Of a stretch of 64,000 nt of DNA, positions 21,417-33,658 are shown in pieces. Below the pieces are notes generated by a model. That model searched no databases. It saw only the letters and a list, made by a program, of their open reading frames with translations, and had not been told where the DNA came from. Position numbers and translations under genes: made by a program. The first letter of the stretch is position 1, and the number at the start of each line of letters is the position of its first letter. The stretch lies in the NCBI GenBank assembly GCA_022036555.1, contig CM039134.1, positions 8,680,818 through 8,744,817 on the forward strand. The letters are read 5' to 3'. Source of the DNA: Microstegium vimineum (taxonomy: Eukaryota > Streptophyta > Magnoliopsida > Poales > Poaceae).

Positions 21417-23481
21417 TTAATGGATCAAGTTTGTCGCAGTTGACCAGTTCGGAAGGCATGGTGAAACAGATGGTCTTCTCGATCTGTACAACGACACAGG
21501 CGGTGTATCTGAGAGACCGAGCGTTCCCTTCGTGTCATCCTCACATCATGTGTTTTCTTTTTAACATAATAGTAATCTCGAGGCTTACCTAGTCTCTGTA
21601 AAACATCCTGACATGTTTTACTCCCTCCATCTCATTAAAAATATCACTAGAAAACTATGTTTCCCTTACAGACACATTTCTCTCGTTGTGTTAACTCAAT
21701 TTAAAGTAGCAATGCCGACGAAGGACAGGACAAGAACGGGAATGAGCCGTTGTAATCGGGAGCCCGGAGCCCCGGAGAAAGGACATGCAATGCAACGGGT
21801 GGTGTGGGACCGGCCGGTGATAGTTTGCGTACTGTACGTACTGTAAATGTACGAATCCAACCCACGGCAGGTCAGGATCTCAGCTCACACTACTGAAAGA
21901 TTGAAATATATATATGAACGGGCCAGTAAATCATCTAGGAGTGAGCTTTATGTTTGTCTGATCGTTTTGGTGGTTGATAAACTGACTAATACTAATTTTG
22001 ATTATTTTATTGTAAGAAAAAAATATTATTTCAATCGTTGATAAGCATAGGGTGAAGAACCAGAGAGCTCATCACTTAACGTACTTACGTACTCCGTAGG
22101 CGGTAGGCCTCATTCTTTGCTTTACATGCATTATTAAAAGCGATTCATAAATCGCTTCAGGCTAGTAGCATGGGTGGATTGCAATTGCAAGCCCAACCGC
22201 CGCCAACAGTTCTGTAGGTGCAAAATGCTTTTGAACGGGATACAGTAGCTCATTATTCGCTACTCATATCAGTATCGAAACAGCCCATGACAGGTGGAAG
22301 TCTAAGCTATCCTTTGTTCAAAAAAAAAAAAGTGTAAGCTCTCCGGAAGCCAGTTAATTTAACCACAGTATTCGCTGCAATTATTCTGCTCGAAAGGGAC
22401 AAAGAACTTGTCTTACTCTCACCAGCGCTTAGCGCCGTCATAGCATGGCATCGTTAGTTACTCCAGCTGCAGCAGCCAAAAAGATTCAGAAAAGTTGACC
22501 AACCAGTAGCTCAGCTCAGCAGGAGCAGCAGGGAACTGCTCAAGTCCTGCGTCTTTCATGGGCCGCGCCCGGGTGATGCAGCGTCACGGCGACCAGGACT
22601 CGACAGATCACAGCACGGGACCACTTACGCCGCGGCAAGCAATGGCGCCGATCGAGCTGTCACGCGAGTGACAGCGACTGGAAGAAGGCCAAAACAAACA
22701 CTATGGCGGTATAGACTGGAAAAAGATGCTACCGCATGTAGGCAAGAAAAAGTATTTGTAAAGCACATCTGGGAGGCTACCCATTGGGTCCATAAAAGAA
22801 TGCAAGGATTCTCCTCACACCAGCAGAAAGACTGTTATTCCCCAGAATGTCAATGGAGGAGGTTGCTGCTAACCTGCAGCTGCAGGCCCCATTTAATAAT
22901 TCACCTCTCCACACTGCAGAGCTTTGTAAGCTTGCATCAAGTTGAACAAAGGTTAAGGCAGAGGAAGGACAGGAGGATCAGTAAAGAAATGCCCTGGAAG
23001 TGAAAGGTGGTGCCTTTGGTTGGACTGTTGTAGGCTTTCAAGGAGATGAAGGAGGCCGCCGCACATGGCCTCTTCTCTCCTAATCATGCTTAGTAGCTTG
23101 GAAGTGATAGACGACGCAGGTAATTATCCTCCAGGACCAGGACCAGCGCAGCGTATGAGGCCTCCAGCTCTACACACATCTATCCACCTCACAGTCATGG
23201 CAGAGAAAGGAACATGTGGCCAAGAAAAGAATTTGAAACGCGCGCAGCAGCTGTATTGATAAATGCTATTAATTACTGTGAATGTATCAATGCTGAAGAG
23301 AGACAGGCAGTGGGGAACATTTTGAGCAGCATACAGAGAACAGTTATGAGGGTAAAAAAAAATATACAGCTCTGGAGGACTGGTGAAGATCAGCCCCAGC
23401 CCCAGGGTCGGACTCCACCAGATTGGAAAATAAAAGCAACAGGTGGACGCCACAAGCAGCAGGGGAAATAAAGCAGCAGCT
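21417..23481. other. Spacer and 3' flank of the TRM-like gene
   Basis: 21600-22080 is AT-rich, with a single Stowaway-like end CTCCCTCCATCTCATTAAAAA at 21621. 22380-23000 has mixed composition with an unrecognised plus-strand ORF (22668-23003). 23000-23481 lies directly downstream of the minus-strand stop and probably holds its 3' UTR. Confidence 0.35.
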
Positions 23482-26400
23482 TCAATGGCACCCAGCAGCA
23501 TCAGCAAGCTCCGAGAATGCCTCCTCAACCAACTCGCCCAGGACATCCTCGCACATCTCCTTGCTGATTTCATCCACCTCCAGCCTTAGCATTTCAGGCC
23601 ACACTTTGCCGTGAATCTCCTTACCGACAACCCAATCTGCTGCAAGGCCTGCGTTGTCTCCCAAACCAGCAATATCATTCTCATCATCGAAGAGCCAGCT
23701 CTTTACTAACATCCATGCTTCATCGGTAACTAGGACGTCAACTCCCGGTGCGTTAGAGTGCCGTGCGCTGCAAGGGTATGCACCCCAAAGCTGACTTTGG
23801 CCAATGTCTAGTAGGGCAGCATTGACAGAATCAATGAGAAGCCTTTGGTTTGACCGTCTCTCTCTGCACTTGGCATCCTCCACTTTGCGTTCCAGCAGCT
23901 GGTCAAGCACAGCTGGGTTCAAAGGGCACTCAAGTGAATGCCATCGGACAAAGATGTCCTGGATCCTCTCGTTACAGAAGCCAGCAGATGTTAGAGTCTT
24001 CTCGACGAACTCATACTGCTCTTGCTCATGGTTATCTCCTTTGGTAGAACACAATGGAGCCTCTTGGGAAGCATCATCCCAAGATAAGGTCCTTGCGATT
24101 GATCCAATTGGAAGAGACCTAGATAGAGGTTCTGCAAGCAAGATAATTCCACTTATTGACCTAGCCAATAATGATTACACACATATCATTGATACTACAA
24201 CCTACTTCGTGTACATATAAAACAACTCATGGACATACCAATAGGGTTAATCATGATGTTCAACAGCAAACATGCTACAGAAGAATTGGAGGAAATTTAT
24301 CACATAAGAGCTATCATGATGTGATACCTTGTTTAGCAGTAATTGCGCTTTCTGATGAAATGGGGGATTTCTCACTCATATCCTCAAATTGTACATCAAG
24401 AACCGATGTAGGGCTGGGCTGATTCAAGTGCGAAGTTCGAATCTCAAATGAAAGTGCCTTCTCAAGGGAAGCTGCAGACTGCAAACAGAAACATCCAAAA
24501 TAACAAATGTTAATCATATTCCAGTCTGAAGAAAGCTAAACTTGCATCCAGATAAGCAAATGTACCTTAGACACAGAGGGTGCTTCAGGTTCATCAACAG
24601 GAACTCCAATTGGTCCATGATTAAACCGTTCTTCTAAACTGTCAAAAGCAACATCATCTTGCAAACCAGTACAAACATCTGATTGAGCAACTGCTACAGT
24701 ACTGGCAGGCAAAACTCGACTGTTCAGGGTTCCCAAGGGAGATGGGTTAGCCTTCTCTTTTTCTGCTTTCTTACGTTTTGAGAAGAAACTCGTGATTTTT
24801 CCCTTCAAAGATGATTTACGTTTGACCTCCTTTGGCACTGTAGGTTCTGTATGTTGAGCATCCGAGCATCCACTATCTAACTGCAGGCTACCAAAAGCTG
24901 TTGAAGTGACCGGAACAGATCTCGACCTCGAGATTTTCCTGAGGGAGCTTTCTCCCTCACCTTCGTCAACAGAACAATTAGATGATACACCAACTGTTGG
25001 TTCACACAACTGGTGGGTCGTAGCATCAGGAGATGCTTGATCAGCAACCTCTTCTTTCTTCATATCAGGCAATGCAAGCATTTCACCAAGTGTGCTCAAA
25101 CTTCTTCTTCGCACTGGTACCTTTTCCTGGGTTCTCTCACTGGATGGAACAATTGCCCATCTGTCAGAAGCATGTTTCTTAGCCTCCCTAGTTACATGTG
25201 ACTCGGGGGAGCAAGAAGCATGGCTCAAAGAGCCAAAGTGAGGATTGCTAAACCGGTAGATGTACTCACAAGAATTATGTGATGTTGGGGTTCCAATTTC
25301 CGAGTCACTCAAGCTACTGCCCTCTTCTGCAGCATATTGATGGTATGGTCTATCTGCGGTGAACATATTTGAGTGTATGCAACCCTGCAAAGATTCAGTA
25401 TGGTGTCGACAAATTCCATGCGCTGACCAATCTATCTCATCACTCAAATGCCTTGATAGACCAGGTCCTTCAGAATCATCCAGATCAGCATGATAATTTT
25501 GCTCAGATTGATCCATGGAAGTAACTACTGAGGTAGGTTTCAAGACTACTATCCTGGTGTGTTTCGGAAGCCTATCTTCTTTCACATGAGCAGCATCAGA
25601 CCTGTGCATGTTGCTCCTTTCTATTCTGTTCCCATCGACTGCATGGTTTTTCTGCCTTTTAATTGCTTTGTCACACTTCATCTCCACTGATTTCGAGGGC
25701 TTCAGCACAGTAATGCGCTTTCTCTGAGGTGACGTTGGTGCAGAACTGTGCCCTCCAGATTGCTTTGCGAAGAGAGAGTTAGGCTCTTCAAGAAACTTGA
25801 GAAACAAGTCTTTGTTTGAATTCAGAACTTGAAGAGCATCGTGGAATTCCTTGGACTGGAGGATGTTATCATGTGACGCGAGCCGCTTTGCTTCAACAAA
25901 CTTCTGTCGGACAAGATCCATCCTTGTCTTGTCATGATCTTCACTCGGCCTCCTCCTCCTTGGATACTCATCACCTCTTGGTGGCTGGTACCCAACTTCG
26001 TAGACATCCTTGTACTCGACATCTTCGGCGGCGGACCTCGTGTGCTTCTCAAATGAAACCTGGCTGTTAATTCTCGCCAGTGTAGCAGATAAATGGCCAT
26101 CCGGGAAACTCCTCCTGTTTGAAGGCACTGTATGCTTAGGAAGGTCCACATCATCGTCAAGACCCATCAGCCTTGCTACAACATTAGTGGTCTTGTGATT
26201 TGCGTCCCCCTCCTTGGCCATTTCCTGAGCTATCAGCATCTTCATTGGCGTACCACCCAATCTATCCGATGAGCTCCTCCTTGTGCTGCTCCCAGTCAAC
26301 TGCCGACACAGATCATGCTGGCTGTGATCAGCACTTCAGCAGGCAGTAAACAACATTTGGCAGGAAGCACTGACACGCACATACATGGCCGATAATAAAA

Positions 26401-26494
26401 ACCATAAATAAATAAATAAATAAAACGGGGGCACTTACTGCTTTTGATCCAGCGTAGTCCTTGCGCTCCGATTGAGTTCCTTTAACCGGAGAGC
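23482..26494 (-). CDS. TRM/LONGIFOLIA-like protein with VARLMGL motif and DUF4378 (5' end unresolved)
   Basis: Plant-specific protein of the TON1-RECRUITING-MOTIF superfamily, members of which bring the TON1/PP2A complex to cortical microtubules and affect cell-division plane and elongation. Visible coding exons: 26439-26494, 24566-26299, 24328-24478 and 23482-24131. GT-AG borders and phases agree, giving about 862 residues. Early on it carries GGTPMKMLIAQEMAKE and the conserved VVARLMGLDDD. A long, polar, probably disordered middle holds a basic patch (SFFSKRKKAEKEK). The last exon has a C-terminal DUF4378 domain (FCNERIQDIFVRWH, LLIDSVNAALLDIG, WPEMLRLEVDEISKEMCEDV). Exon 26439-26494 begins in mid-codon, so at least one coding exon lies upstream, at 26495 to about 27500. 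I could not find a start codon that joins in phase. A microtubule role is inferred from the family. Confidence 0.85.
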
Positions 26495-29400
26495 CTGCGA
26501 GCAGAAGATAGATAAAAGATTCATAATTAATTAGACCATCCCATAGCTTCCTAACTGAAGAAAGAATGATCGTGTAGCTAAGCTAATCATGTGGTGGGCA
26601 ACTGGTGGAAGCAAGCGAAATCATTGTCACTTGGTTCCCGGCAGTTGCGTAATAATACCATCTCTTGAGGAGACCTTGGCGCTGGCTCCAACGCTCAATT
26701 CAAAGAGGTTGATCATTCTTTATTCCTTCCTTCACAAGATCCACCACCCAACCCCGGAAACAGCTAGCTGCAATGAGAATCGCCTCCTCCGCTAAACCAT
26801 GGCTAATGCCTGATGAGAGAGAGAAAAAAGGGAGAGGGGTGAAGAACTCGCACAAGTTAAATCGCGGCTGGGAAATGGAAGGAGGCAATTGGTTGAAATG
26901 GACGTGAACGAACAAATCGAGCTGGGAAAAAAGAGTGTAAGCGGAACGGAAGATAATTTAAAAAAAAAATGCACGGAAGCCCATGAAGCGCCTCCATGGA
27001 GAGAAAAGCCGGCATTTCCAGTCAGTTTTTTTTTTCGCCGACAAAAAAGTTGCCCAAAACGCGGGGCAGGACAGGGTTGCGCAGCACGCCAGCACGGCAA
27101 GATCCCATGCCCTCTCGCGCCAATTTCGCCCCAATTCCGCGTGGAGGAGCCCGCCCCGGGAACGAGAACGGGGCTCGGCGGCGAGCAGCGCGCAAGGAAA
27201 CCGGATCAAGCCAGCGAACGACGAGCAGCGCGGGCGAGAGCCAGCGAACAAAAAAGAAAAAAAAGGGCCGGGGACTGGACGAGAAGCGAGCGAGGGCCGC
27301 ACCAGCTGGAGAATGTCGCGCGGGTCGGCGAGGATGGCAGCGGCGGCGGCGTCCGGTCGCCGACAGCCGCGTGCCCCCCCACCGGCGCTGTAGCGGGCGG
27401 GGAAGGGGCCGGTGGGGAGAAGCGAAGCGAGGCGAGGCGAGGCGAGACGTGGGGTTGGTGGTGGGTGCGCGCGTGCGTGGGTTCTTGAGCTTTTGTATCG
27501 TAGCGGAAGGATGGGAGGAGCCGAGGAGGGAAGAGAAGAGAGCCGCAAAGCGATGGAGGCGCTCGTTTGCCCGGCGGGCTACGGACCGTGTGTTGTTCTG
27601 TTCTCCCCGTGTGTGCGGACACGTAGACGTGTCCATCCTCGTCAATAGGTAGGCCGGCCTGTCAGTCGGAGCACGGGGAGAGAGAAGCCGTCATGCCTCC
27701 CTCCGTCACCTTCAGTCCGTCCTCGCACCTGATCCTGCGGTCGCGGAGCCTGCCGGCGGCGGCCCCTGATCAGCTCCCGCATCCAAGGGCGGCGTGTGTG
27801 TGGCCATCCCGGTTGGCTCTACGGCAGCGTATAACATCGGCGGTATCCAGTCAGGAAAACGTAAGCAGCTGCAACAGGTAGATTGTTCGAATTCTGCTTC
27901 TGGAATACAGTAGGATGGTCTGCAACTGCAAATAGACAACCAGGCGTATAACAAATTCGTTTCTTGTTTTCTTCCCCATCTGGTTGTCTAGCTATTTGCA
28001 GATTCACCTCCTTTCTTAGGAATCCAGTCAGCAGGTCGGTCTGGAAGGGATGTGCTCAGGGAGGGTAAATGTTGAACTTGTTAGTGGCATCATGGGAGCA
28101 TTCTTCTGTCTTGTATCTGTACGTAGTATATGTCATCTATCTTCTTCATATCAACCAAGTAATATTATTCTCTGATGTCAAAGGACAATGCACTGAACCT
28201 GTTGTTAATGGCACGTATGAGAGGTTTTTCGATCCATCGTTCACAACAAGCATTTGTCGTGAGCGAGCACTGTAAAGCAGAGTAGAGCAAAGTCTGCGCG
28301 ACATGGTAAGTACAGATCTTCAGCTGATCTGCCGAATAGATCTAGGTTTAAAAAAGAGAGAATTGCCCCCTACATGGCAGCATCTATTGAATGAAGAAGA
28401 AGAGAATTAAATTAGTCACGCACAAGAAAAAGAAGAAGAAGAAGAAGAAGAGAATTGCCCCCTGCATGGCAGCATCTACTGAATGAAGCCCTAATAAGCA
28501 ATTGAAATTGTTCTAAAAAAAACAATCAGCAATTGAAATGCAATGCAACCGGCGTGTTGCGCGTCGTCTGCTAGTAGTAGTTGTAGGCCGATGTAAGCAA
28601 GCCCCATGCCCCCCCATCAATCATGGTTGTTGGCTAATCGCTGGCCGCTGGCATCTAGTCTAGTAGTAGTATACCAGTAGCATGATGCCACCGTCACAAA
28701 GACAACAACAAAAGCGTCTTTTTCTCCGTTCCCGTACTGGCGTACGCCTACAGTCCTACTGTACGTGATGAGAGACAAATGAACGGAACACGTGACGACA
28801 CGCAGCGCATGAGCGGGGACTGAGCGCATAATCGGATCGGACACATGAGCGTGGCACATCCGGATGTGAATACTCCGGAGTGACGGTGACCGGACATGCG
28901 ATTCCTCCTTGAAGATCCACACGCGATCAATCTCCTCGGTCCTCACTGCAGTTCAAGAAGAAGAAAAAAAAAAGGTTCGAGAACACTGTGCTGTACGTGT
29001 GCACGGGCGGCCAAAAAACAGCTCCGTGAAGAGACGGGGGAGGCAGTGAGAGCTACTGTTGCCGCGTTGAGTACGTACGTCGCAGGAACCGATGCGTTCA
29101 AATCGGCGGCGGCAGGCGGCTGCTGCTGGTGTGCGTTGGCATGCCTTTCGGCTGGCCCTCTCTCTGTTTTCTTGCTCGGTGCCATCGTTGCAGCCTTGCA
29201 GCGGAGCCAGCGACACAGCAGCGCAGGCCCGGAGCCCCGGATGCCTGGGGCCACAGCCATCTTTCCTGCAGAGTGTCCCAGCCATCTTTTTGCAGAGTAC
29301 CCCAGCTCCGAGCGCGCTCACTTTTTGGGCCCGCCATCACAGAGCAAACGGAGAGATGCATACGCGCGCTGCGCCCCGGCCCCCGGCTAGCCAGGCACGG

Positions 29401-30304
29401 GTGGCTCATTGCACGTCGAGGGCCGGGCCCAGGACGTCATCCAGGCATCCAAATGCCCAAAAGTTGTATCGCGAGAGGACAGGAACCAAACACGCCTCCT
29501 GGAGATGCTAAACCTGCTTGTCCATGAGTTACATTGGAATTTATGTGCTCGATGGATGCAGGCAAAGCATAGCTGGTAAATGGGGCATTGGGGCTACAAT
29601 TCCAAATAGTACAGATATGCATGTGACCAAGTACTCACATATTGCTAAACACCCTTTTTATTTTACTCTCAAAATTATCTCTTCCGCTTGACATGCAAGT
29701 AAATTAAGGTAAGTTTTGGCTATTCCATAAAATATTGCTACCTTCAAGTCTTGAACAATATTTGACCAAGAGATGAAATCCAATCTGTGCAATTGCAGCG
29801 AAGATGGTGTTCCAGCTAAGCCTTCCAGGTAGCAGATTTGTGTCTTGGGAGATTTAAATCTGTTCAAGGCAACTGTTAGACCATCTTAAAGATAATTTAT
29901 ATTGTGCCAATATTGATTTCAACCGTATAGAGCACAAACTTAGAAAACAAAGGAAATTTGTTTCACACCTTATTTTCAGGTGAACTGTTTTTTTCTTCTT
30001 CATGAATTTCACAATTCTCATCAGTTTCCAAAGTTATACGTGGCGAAGTATTTTTCTTGGTGAATTCCTATGCCACTCCCCAATCCAAACCCACGGACCA
30101 ATGCAAAGTCTGCACACAAAACGCACCAAGCTGTAAAAGTTACAAACAAAATGCAATTGTGAACTAGTATATACTATCTGAACCATCCAAACAATGCTAT
30201 ACTAAGGGCATATGTTGCCTGAACTCATATTGAACAATAACCTTCTCTTCTATCCCTTGTAGCCTCTCCGCCCATCAGTTCCCCTCCTGTATCTAATCAT
30301 ATGG
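26495..30304. other. TRM-like upstream region and spacer to the PPR gene
   Basis: 26800-27660 is GC-rich (purine-rich GGCGA runs near 27425) and probably holds the minus-strand 5' UTR, first exon and promoter of the TRM-like gene. 27660-28350 and 28500-29520 show only composition-driven ORFs. At 29700-29860 on the minus strand, a block reading TQICYLEGLAGTP...LQLHRLDFISW, followed by a GTAGCA donor-like site, could be a stray LRR-type exon. 29900-30304 is the PPR 3' flank. Confidence 0.35.
28357..28488 (+). repeat. 40-bp direct repeat separated by a GAA tract
   Basis: Copies 28357-28396 and 28449-28488 (AGAGAATTGCCCCCT.CATGG...GAATGAAG) differ at two positions. Between them lies a GAA/AAG microsatellite. 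Probably slippage or unequal-exchange duplication. Confidence 0.9.
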
Positions 30305-32050
30305 TCAGCTATCAGGGGAGAACACATTCTTTACTTTGACGACTCTCCTCACCAGCATCATAAAAGTTTCGGCAGAGGGGACAAGCTTCTCATTCTCTGC
30401 CAGCATCATATCATACAACCAAAGTGCCCTCTTAGGGTTGCGCTTCTCACAGTAACCGCTGATAAGCATATCATACAAGTCACTAGTCGGAGCCACTGTT
30501 TTCTTCTTCATCACCGCAAAGAACTTCTCAGCTTCCTTCAAATTTCCACACCGGCAAAGGCCCTTGATCAAGGCGGTAAAAACCTCAACACCAGGATCAA
30601 GCCCTCTGTGCTCCATCTCATGGTAGATGTTGACAATACCTTGGGCATCGCCAGACCTGCCATATCCATTAATAAGGCTCAAGTATGTATCCTGATCAGG
30701 AAGAAGTCCTTTGTCCATCATAGCCGTCAGCAGGTTGTTCGCCTTGCGAACCTCTCCTGCATTGCAGAGTCCCTCTAACATCTCATTGCAGCTGCCAATG
30801 TCCAGCACAAAACCTTCCTCGTGCATGTTGTCAAAATAGGCCAGGCCTTCCTTTATCATCCCTTGTCTGAAACAACCAGCAATGAGATGGTTGTACGTAG
30901 CATCATACGGCTTTGCTCCAATGGATAACATTTCTTGGTGCAACTGAGCAGGCTTGTCCATACTGCCTTCGCAGCAATGCGCTCTGATGAGGCAAGTGTA
31001 CACGAATGCATTCAGGCGACAACCACGACGAACCATGTCATCACATTGCTCGAGTGCCGACTTGAGATCACCAATGTGGCAGTAGGCATGCACGATCAGT
31101 GAGTAAGCAACGTCGTCGAGGAGAATGTTCCTCTGTCGCATCCTCTTCAGCAGCAAAATCACCTGCTCCACCCTCTCTTCCTCGATCATCCTCAACGTGA
31201 GTGCCACGTGCGCCACAATGCCAGGAGCACACTTCTTACCGTGGATCCTCTCCACGAGCTTCCCGGTCCTAGCGAGCTTGCCTTCCCGGCTAAGGACGCC
31301 GATGACAAGCTCGACGGCGCTCTGGTTGGCGTACAACCGCTTGAGCGTCATAAGCTCGAACACCTCCCACGCGACACCGAACGACCCAGCGCGCTGCGCC
31401 GCGTGCAGCGCGGCGTTGAAGGCAGAGAGGGAGGGCAGGACACCGCGCTGCGCGAGGTAGCGGCAGGCCTCGAGGGCCTCCGTCGGGAGGCGCAGCCGCG
31501 CGTAGGCGTGCACCAGGAGGTGTAGTCCGCGGGTCGTAGCGGTCGTGCCGCTGTCCTCGTAGGCGGCGAAGAAGGCGTCGAGGAAGCACGAGGCGGGCGG
31601 CGAAGACGACGAGTGCCTGGAGATGGCTGACTCGAGGAGGACGGATGCGTCGCGGAAGAGCGCGGCGCGGGAGAGGAGGTGGACGAGGAGGCAGTAGGAC
31701 CGGAGCGAGTGCGATGACGACGGCGGCGGCGGCGGGGAAGAGGACGAAGCGGCTGCGGCTGCGGACCAGTGGAAGAAGGTGAGGGCGTTCTTGGCAACGG
31801 GCTCCGGGGAGGCGTGGGGGTGCCTGGCGAGGGAGAGGAGAACGGCATCGACGTCGCCGTGGGATACCGCGCCGGCACGGAAGGCGGCGGAGAGCGCCTC
31901 CCACGTCGCCCGCGGCTGGTGCGCCAGGTAGTGGGAGATGTGTTGAGGCGTCGCATGTGTGGTGGCCGTTGACAGCGCTGAAGCGAGCGTGCGACCGAGG
32001 AGACCGTTGCCGCGCCGCGCGACCGCGCGGCCGCCGGCGTTCACGGCCAT
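30305..32050 (-). CDS. P-class pentatricopeptide repeat (PPR) protein
   Basis: Sequence-specific organelle RNA-binding protein, 581 residues, intronless as most plant PPR genes are. The N-terminus (MAVNAGGRAVARRGNGLLGR) is basic with few acids and suits a mitochondrial presequence. Residues from about 170 to 575 are 35-residue PPR units; clear ones begin AFVYTCLIRAHCCEG, DATYNHLIAGCFRQG, DIGSCNEMLEGLCNAG, DTYLSLINGYGRSGD, VEVFTALIKGLCRCG and LYDMLISGYCEKRN, several ending GxxP or GLxP. No E, DYW or SMR tail, so RNA stabilisation, splicing or translation is more likely than editing. The frame stays open to 32221, but the ATG at 32050 gives the targeting-type N-terminus. The RNA target is unknown. 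Confidence 0.9.
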   Translation of the reverse strand: MAVNAGGRAVARRGNGLLGRTLASALSTATTHATPQHISHYLAHQPRATWEALSAAFRAGAVSHGDVDAVLLSLARHPHASPEPVAKNALTFFHWSAAAAASSSSPPPPPSSSHSLRSYCLLVHLLSRAALFRDASVLLESAISRHSSSSPPASCFLDAFFAAYEDSGTTATTRGLHLLVHAYARLRLPTEALEACRYLAQRGVLPSLSAFNAALHAAQRAGSFGVAWEVFELMTLKRLYANQSAVELVIGVLSREGKLARTGKLVERIHGKKCAPGIVAHVALTLRMIEEERVEQVILLLKRMRQRNILLDDVAYSLIVHAYCHIGDLKSALEQCDDMVRRGCRLNAFVYTCLIRAHCCEGSMDKPAQLHQEMLSIGAKPYDATYNHLIAGCFRQGMIKEGLAYFDNMHEEGFVLDIGSCNEMLEGLCNAGEVRKANNLLTAMMDKGLLPDQDTYLSLINGYGRSGDAQGIVNIYHEMEHRGLDPGVEVFTALIKGLCRCGNLKEAEKFFAVMKKKTVAPTSDLYDMLISGYCEKRNPKRALWLYDMMLAENEKLVPSAETFMMLVRRVVKVKNVFSPDS

Positions 32051-32673
32051 GGAAATAGTCAAATAGCGTTGCAAGCTGCGCCACCCGCGCCGATAAGTTC
32101 TGAACCCAAGTGCTCGTTGTTTTCGTTCAGGACTGCAACGCGGTCTGATCGAACCCTGTCTCGTCAGTTTCTTCCACACATGATACGGATTGGTTGTTCG
32201 CGCATAACACTTGCATTGCAAGCATAGGCTAATACAATTTGCTCTTGTTTAGTTGGGCTGAATCGCTGTGATGCACATGCATTATTTGGCACTCCGTTTG
32301 GTTTGGTGTATAATGGTAAGATGTATCCAGTTTGTGCTCGGTTACACTGCGCATCTAGAACGGAAAAACTACGACACGCCAATTGCAAATTCAGCACCTC
32401 AGAGAGTAGACCTTTTTTACCCAGAGCCATATATTATTAACTGATTTTACAAGCAAAATTATTTTGCGATTACAACGGTCAGATAACCGTGTCAGGACCT
32501 GTTCTGTCCAGTCCTATTTGAGTGAACTTCAAGCACAAGATTCTGCATCTTCAGATTTTATTATTTTCTAAATACCAAGATCCACCTGATCAGTTCATGT
32601 CAAGCACACTTATTTAATCTGGCTACCATGAGTGAAGCTTGTAAACAAGCAGTGTTCAACGGTCTGACTGCCC
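32051..32673. promoter_or_regulatory. PPR upstream region and USP 3' flank
   Basis: Separates the PPR start from the stop of the next gene on the same strand. It must hold the PPR promoter and the universal stress protein 3' UTR. No TATA box or other site is clear. Confidence 0.4.
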
Positions 32674-33545
32674 CTACATGTTCTCCTTCACAACCGTCAC
32701 AGGGCATGCCGCGTGGTTCACAATATATGTGCTCACGCTCCCCATCAGAGCCCTGCGTTCAGGCAACAACAACAGCTGTTGGTAAGGAAACTGATGCCGC
32801 ACTAGGGCAAGATCAACCTTGAACACAAACACAATCTTGAGTGCAGGAAGGAAGGTTCGAGATCATAAAATTGAGAAAATACAAGCTTTGGATGTTTACC
32901 TCTTGAGCGTGCTTAGTCCTCTGCTCCCGATAACCATGCAGCTAAGGGGGACCACGTCAACTGCTTCATAGAGCTTCTTTGCAGGGTCACCGTAGAATAT
33001 CTTTGCAAAAACTTCAATCTGCGATTATATGGTTTCACAGCAAAGCAATCAGCTCACCCCAATAGTAACTATCAGAAAGAACTGAGTACTGAAAAGGTGT
33101 GAATGGAACAGCCACGACCCGTACCCCTCTTTGATTTGCCACTTGAGTGAGGATCTCAATTGTCTCCTTGTCCGGTGCTACACCGTATGTCCTGGTGACA
33201 TCTGAGAACTCGGCCAGAGGGATGAGTGCTGCGACACAAAAGAATACACAGCTAGGATAAATTCACACTGCCGATGACAACAAGTAATATTCAAGTCCTG
33301 ACTTCTTGAGGCACAACAAATCAAACTTGAAACGAAGCACGAACAGAGAAGAAGAGACATGAGTACTCACGGGAACCACTCTGTTCCCAGAGATGAACAG
33401 CGCCCTGTTCATTCTGATAGGAATTGTTCACATGGATGAGTATGAGTTTATCACCGTTCCTGGCAAGGTTCGTTGAGGCCCATCGCAGAGCTGCTTTGCT
33501 GCATGATGAGAAGTCCACTGCGACTCCAATATTCCTCCTAGCCAT
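32674..33545 (-). CDS. Universal stress protein (USP) domain protein, ATP-binding type
   Basis: Small soluble USPA-like protein linked to stress responses. Four exons: 33371-33545, 33125-33228, 32900-33018 and 32674-32752, all GT-AG, giving 158 residues, the usual length for single-domain plant USPs. It begins MARRNIGVAVDFSSCSKAAL with the beta-1 strand and helix. Near the C-terminus GSRGLSTLKRALMGS fits the nucleotide-binding pattern G-2x-G-9x-G-S exactly, split across the last intron. It ends NHAACPVTVVKENM, the normal last beta strand. The ATG at 33545 is the first in frame and lies a plausible distance below a TATA box. Confidence 0.92.
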
Positions 33546-33651
33546 CTCCCTCCCAACTAATCAGGAACAGGCTACAAATTTCCAAACCAGTATGCCTGAC
33601 TACAAGCAGTGGAGTTTCAGATATGGTATTCGCTGCTTTTGGCCAGGTCCT

Positions 33652-33658
33652 TATATAA
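33652..33658 (-). promoter_or_regulatory. TATA box of the USP gene
   Basis: On the minus strand TTTATATAAGG, about 107 bp upstream of the USP start codon. This places transcription start near 33620 and gives a 5' UTR of about 75 nt. Confidence 0.6.

Noticed and set aside
26958..27652. Long overlapping ORFs on both strands
   Set aside because: GC-rich promoter or UTR composition; no start joins in phase to the TRM-like exons.
31290..32084. Second and third frame ORFs across the PPR N-terminus
   Set aside because: Shadows of the GC-rich PPR coding frame; low-complexity Arg/Pro proteins.
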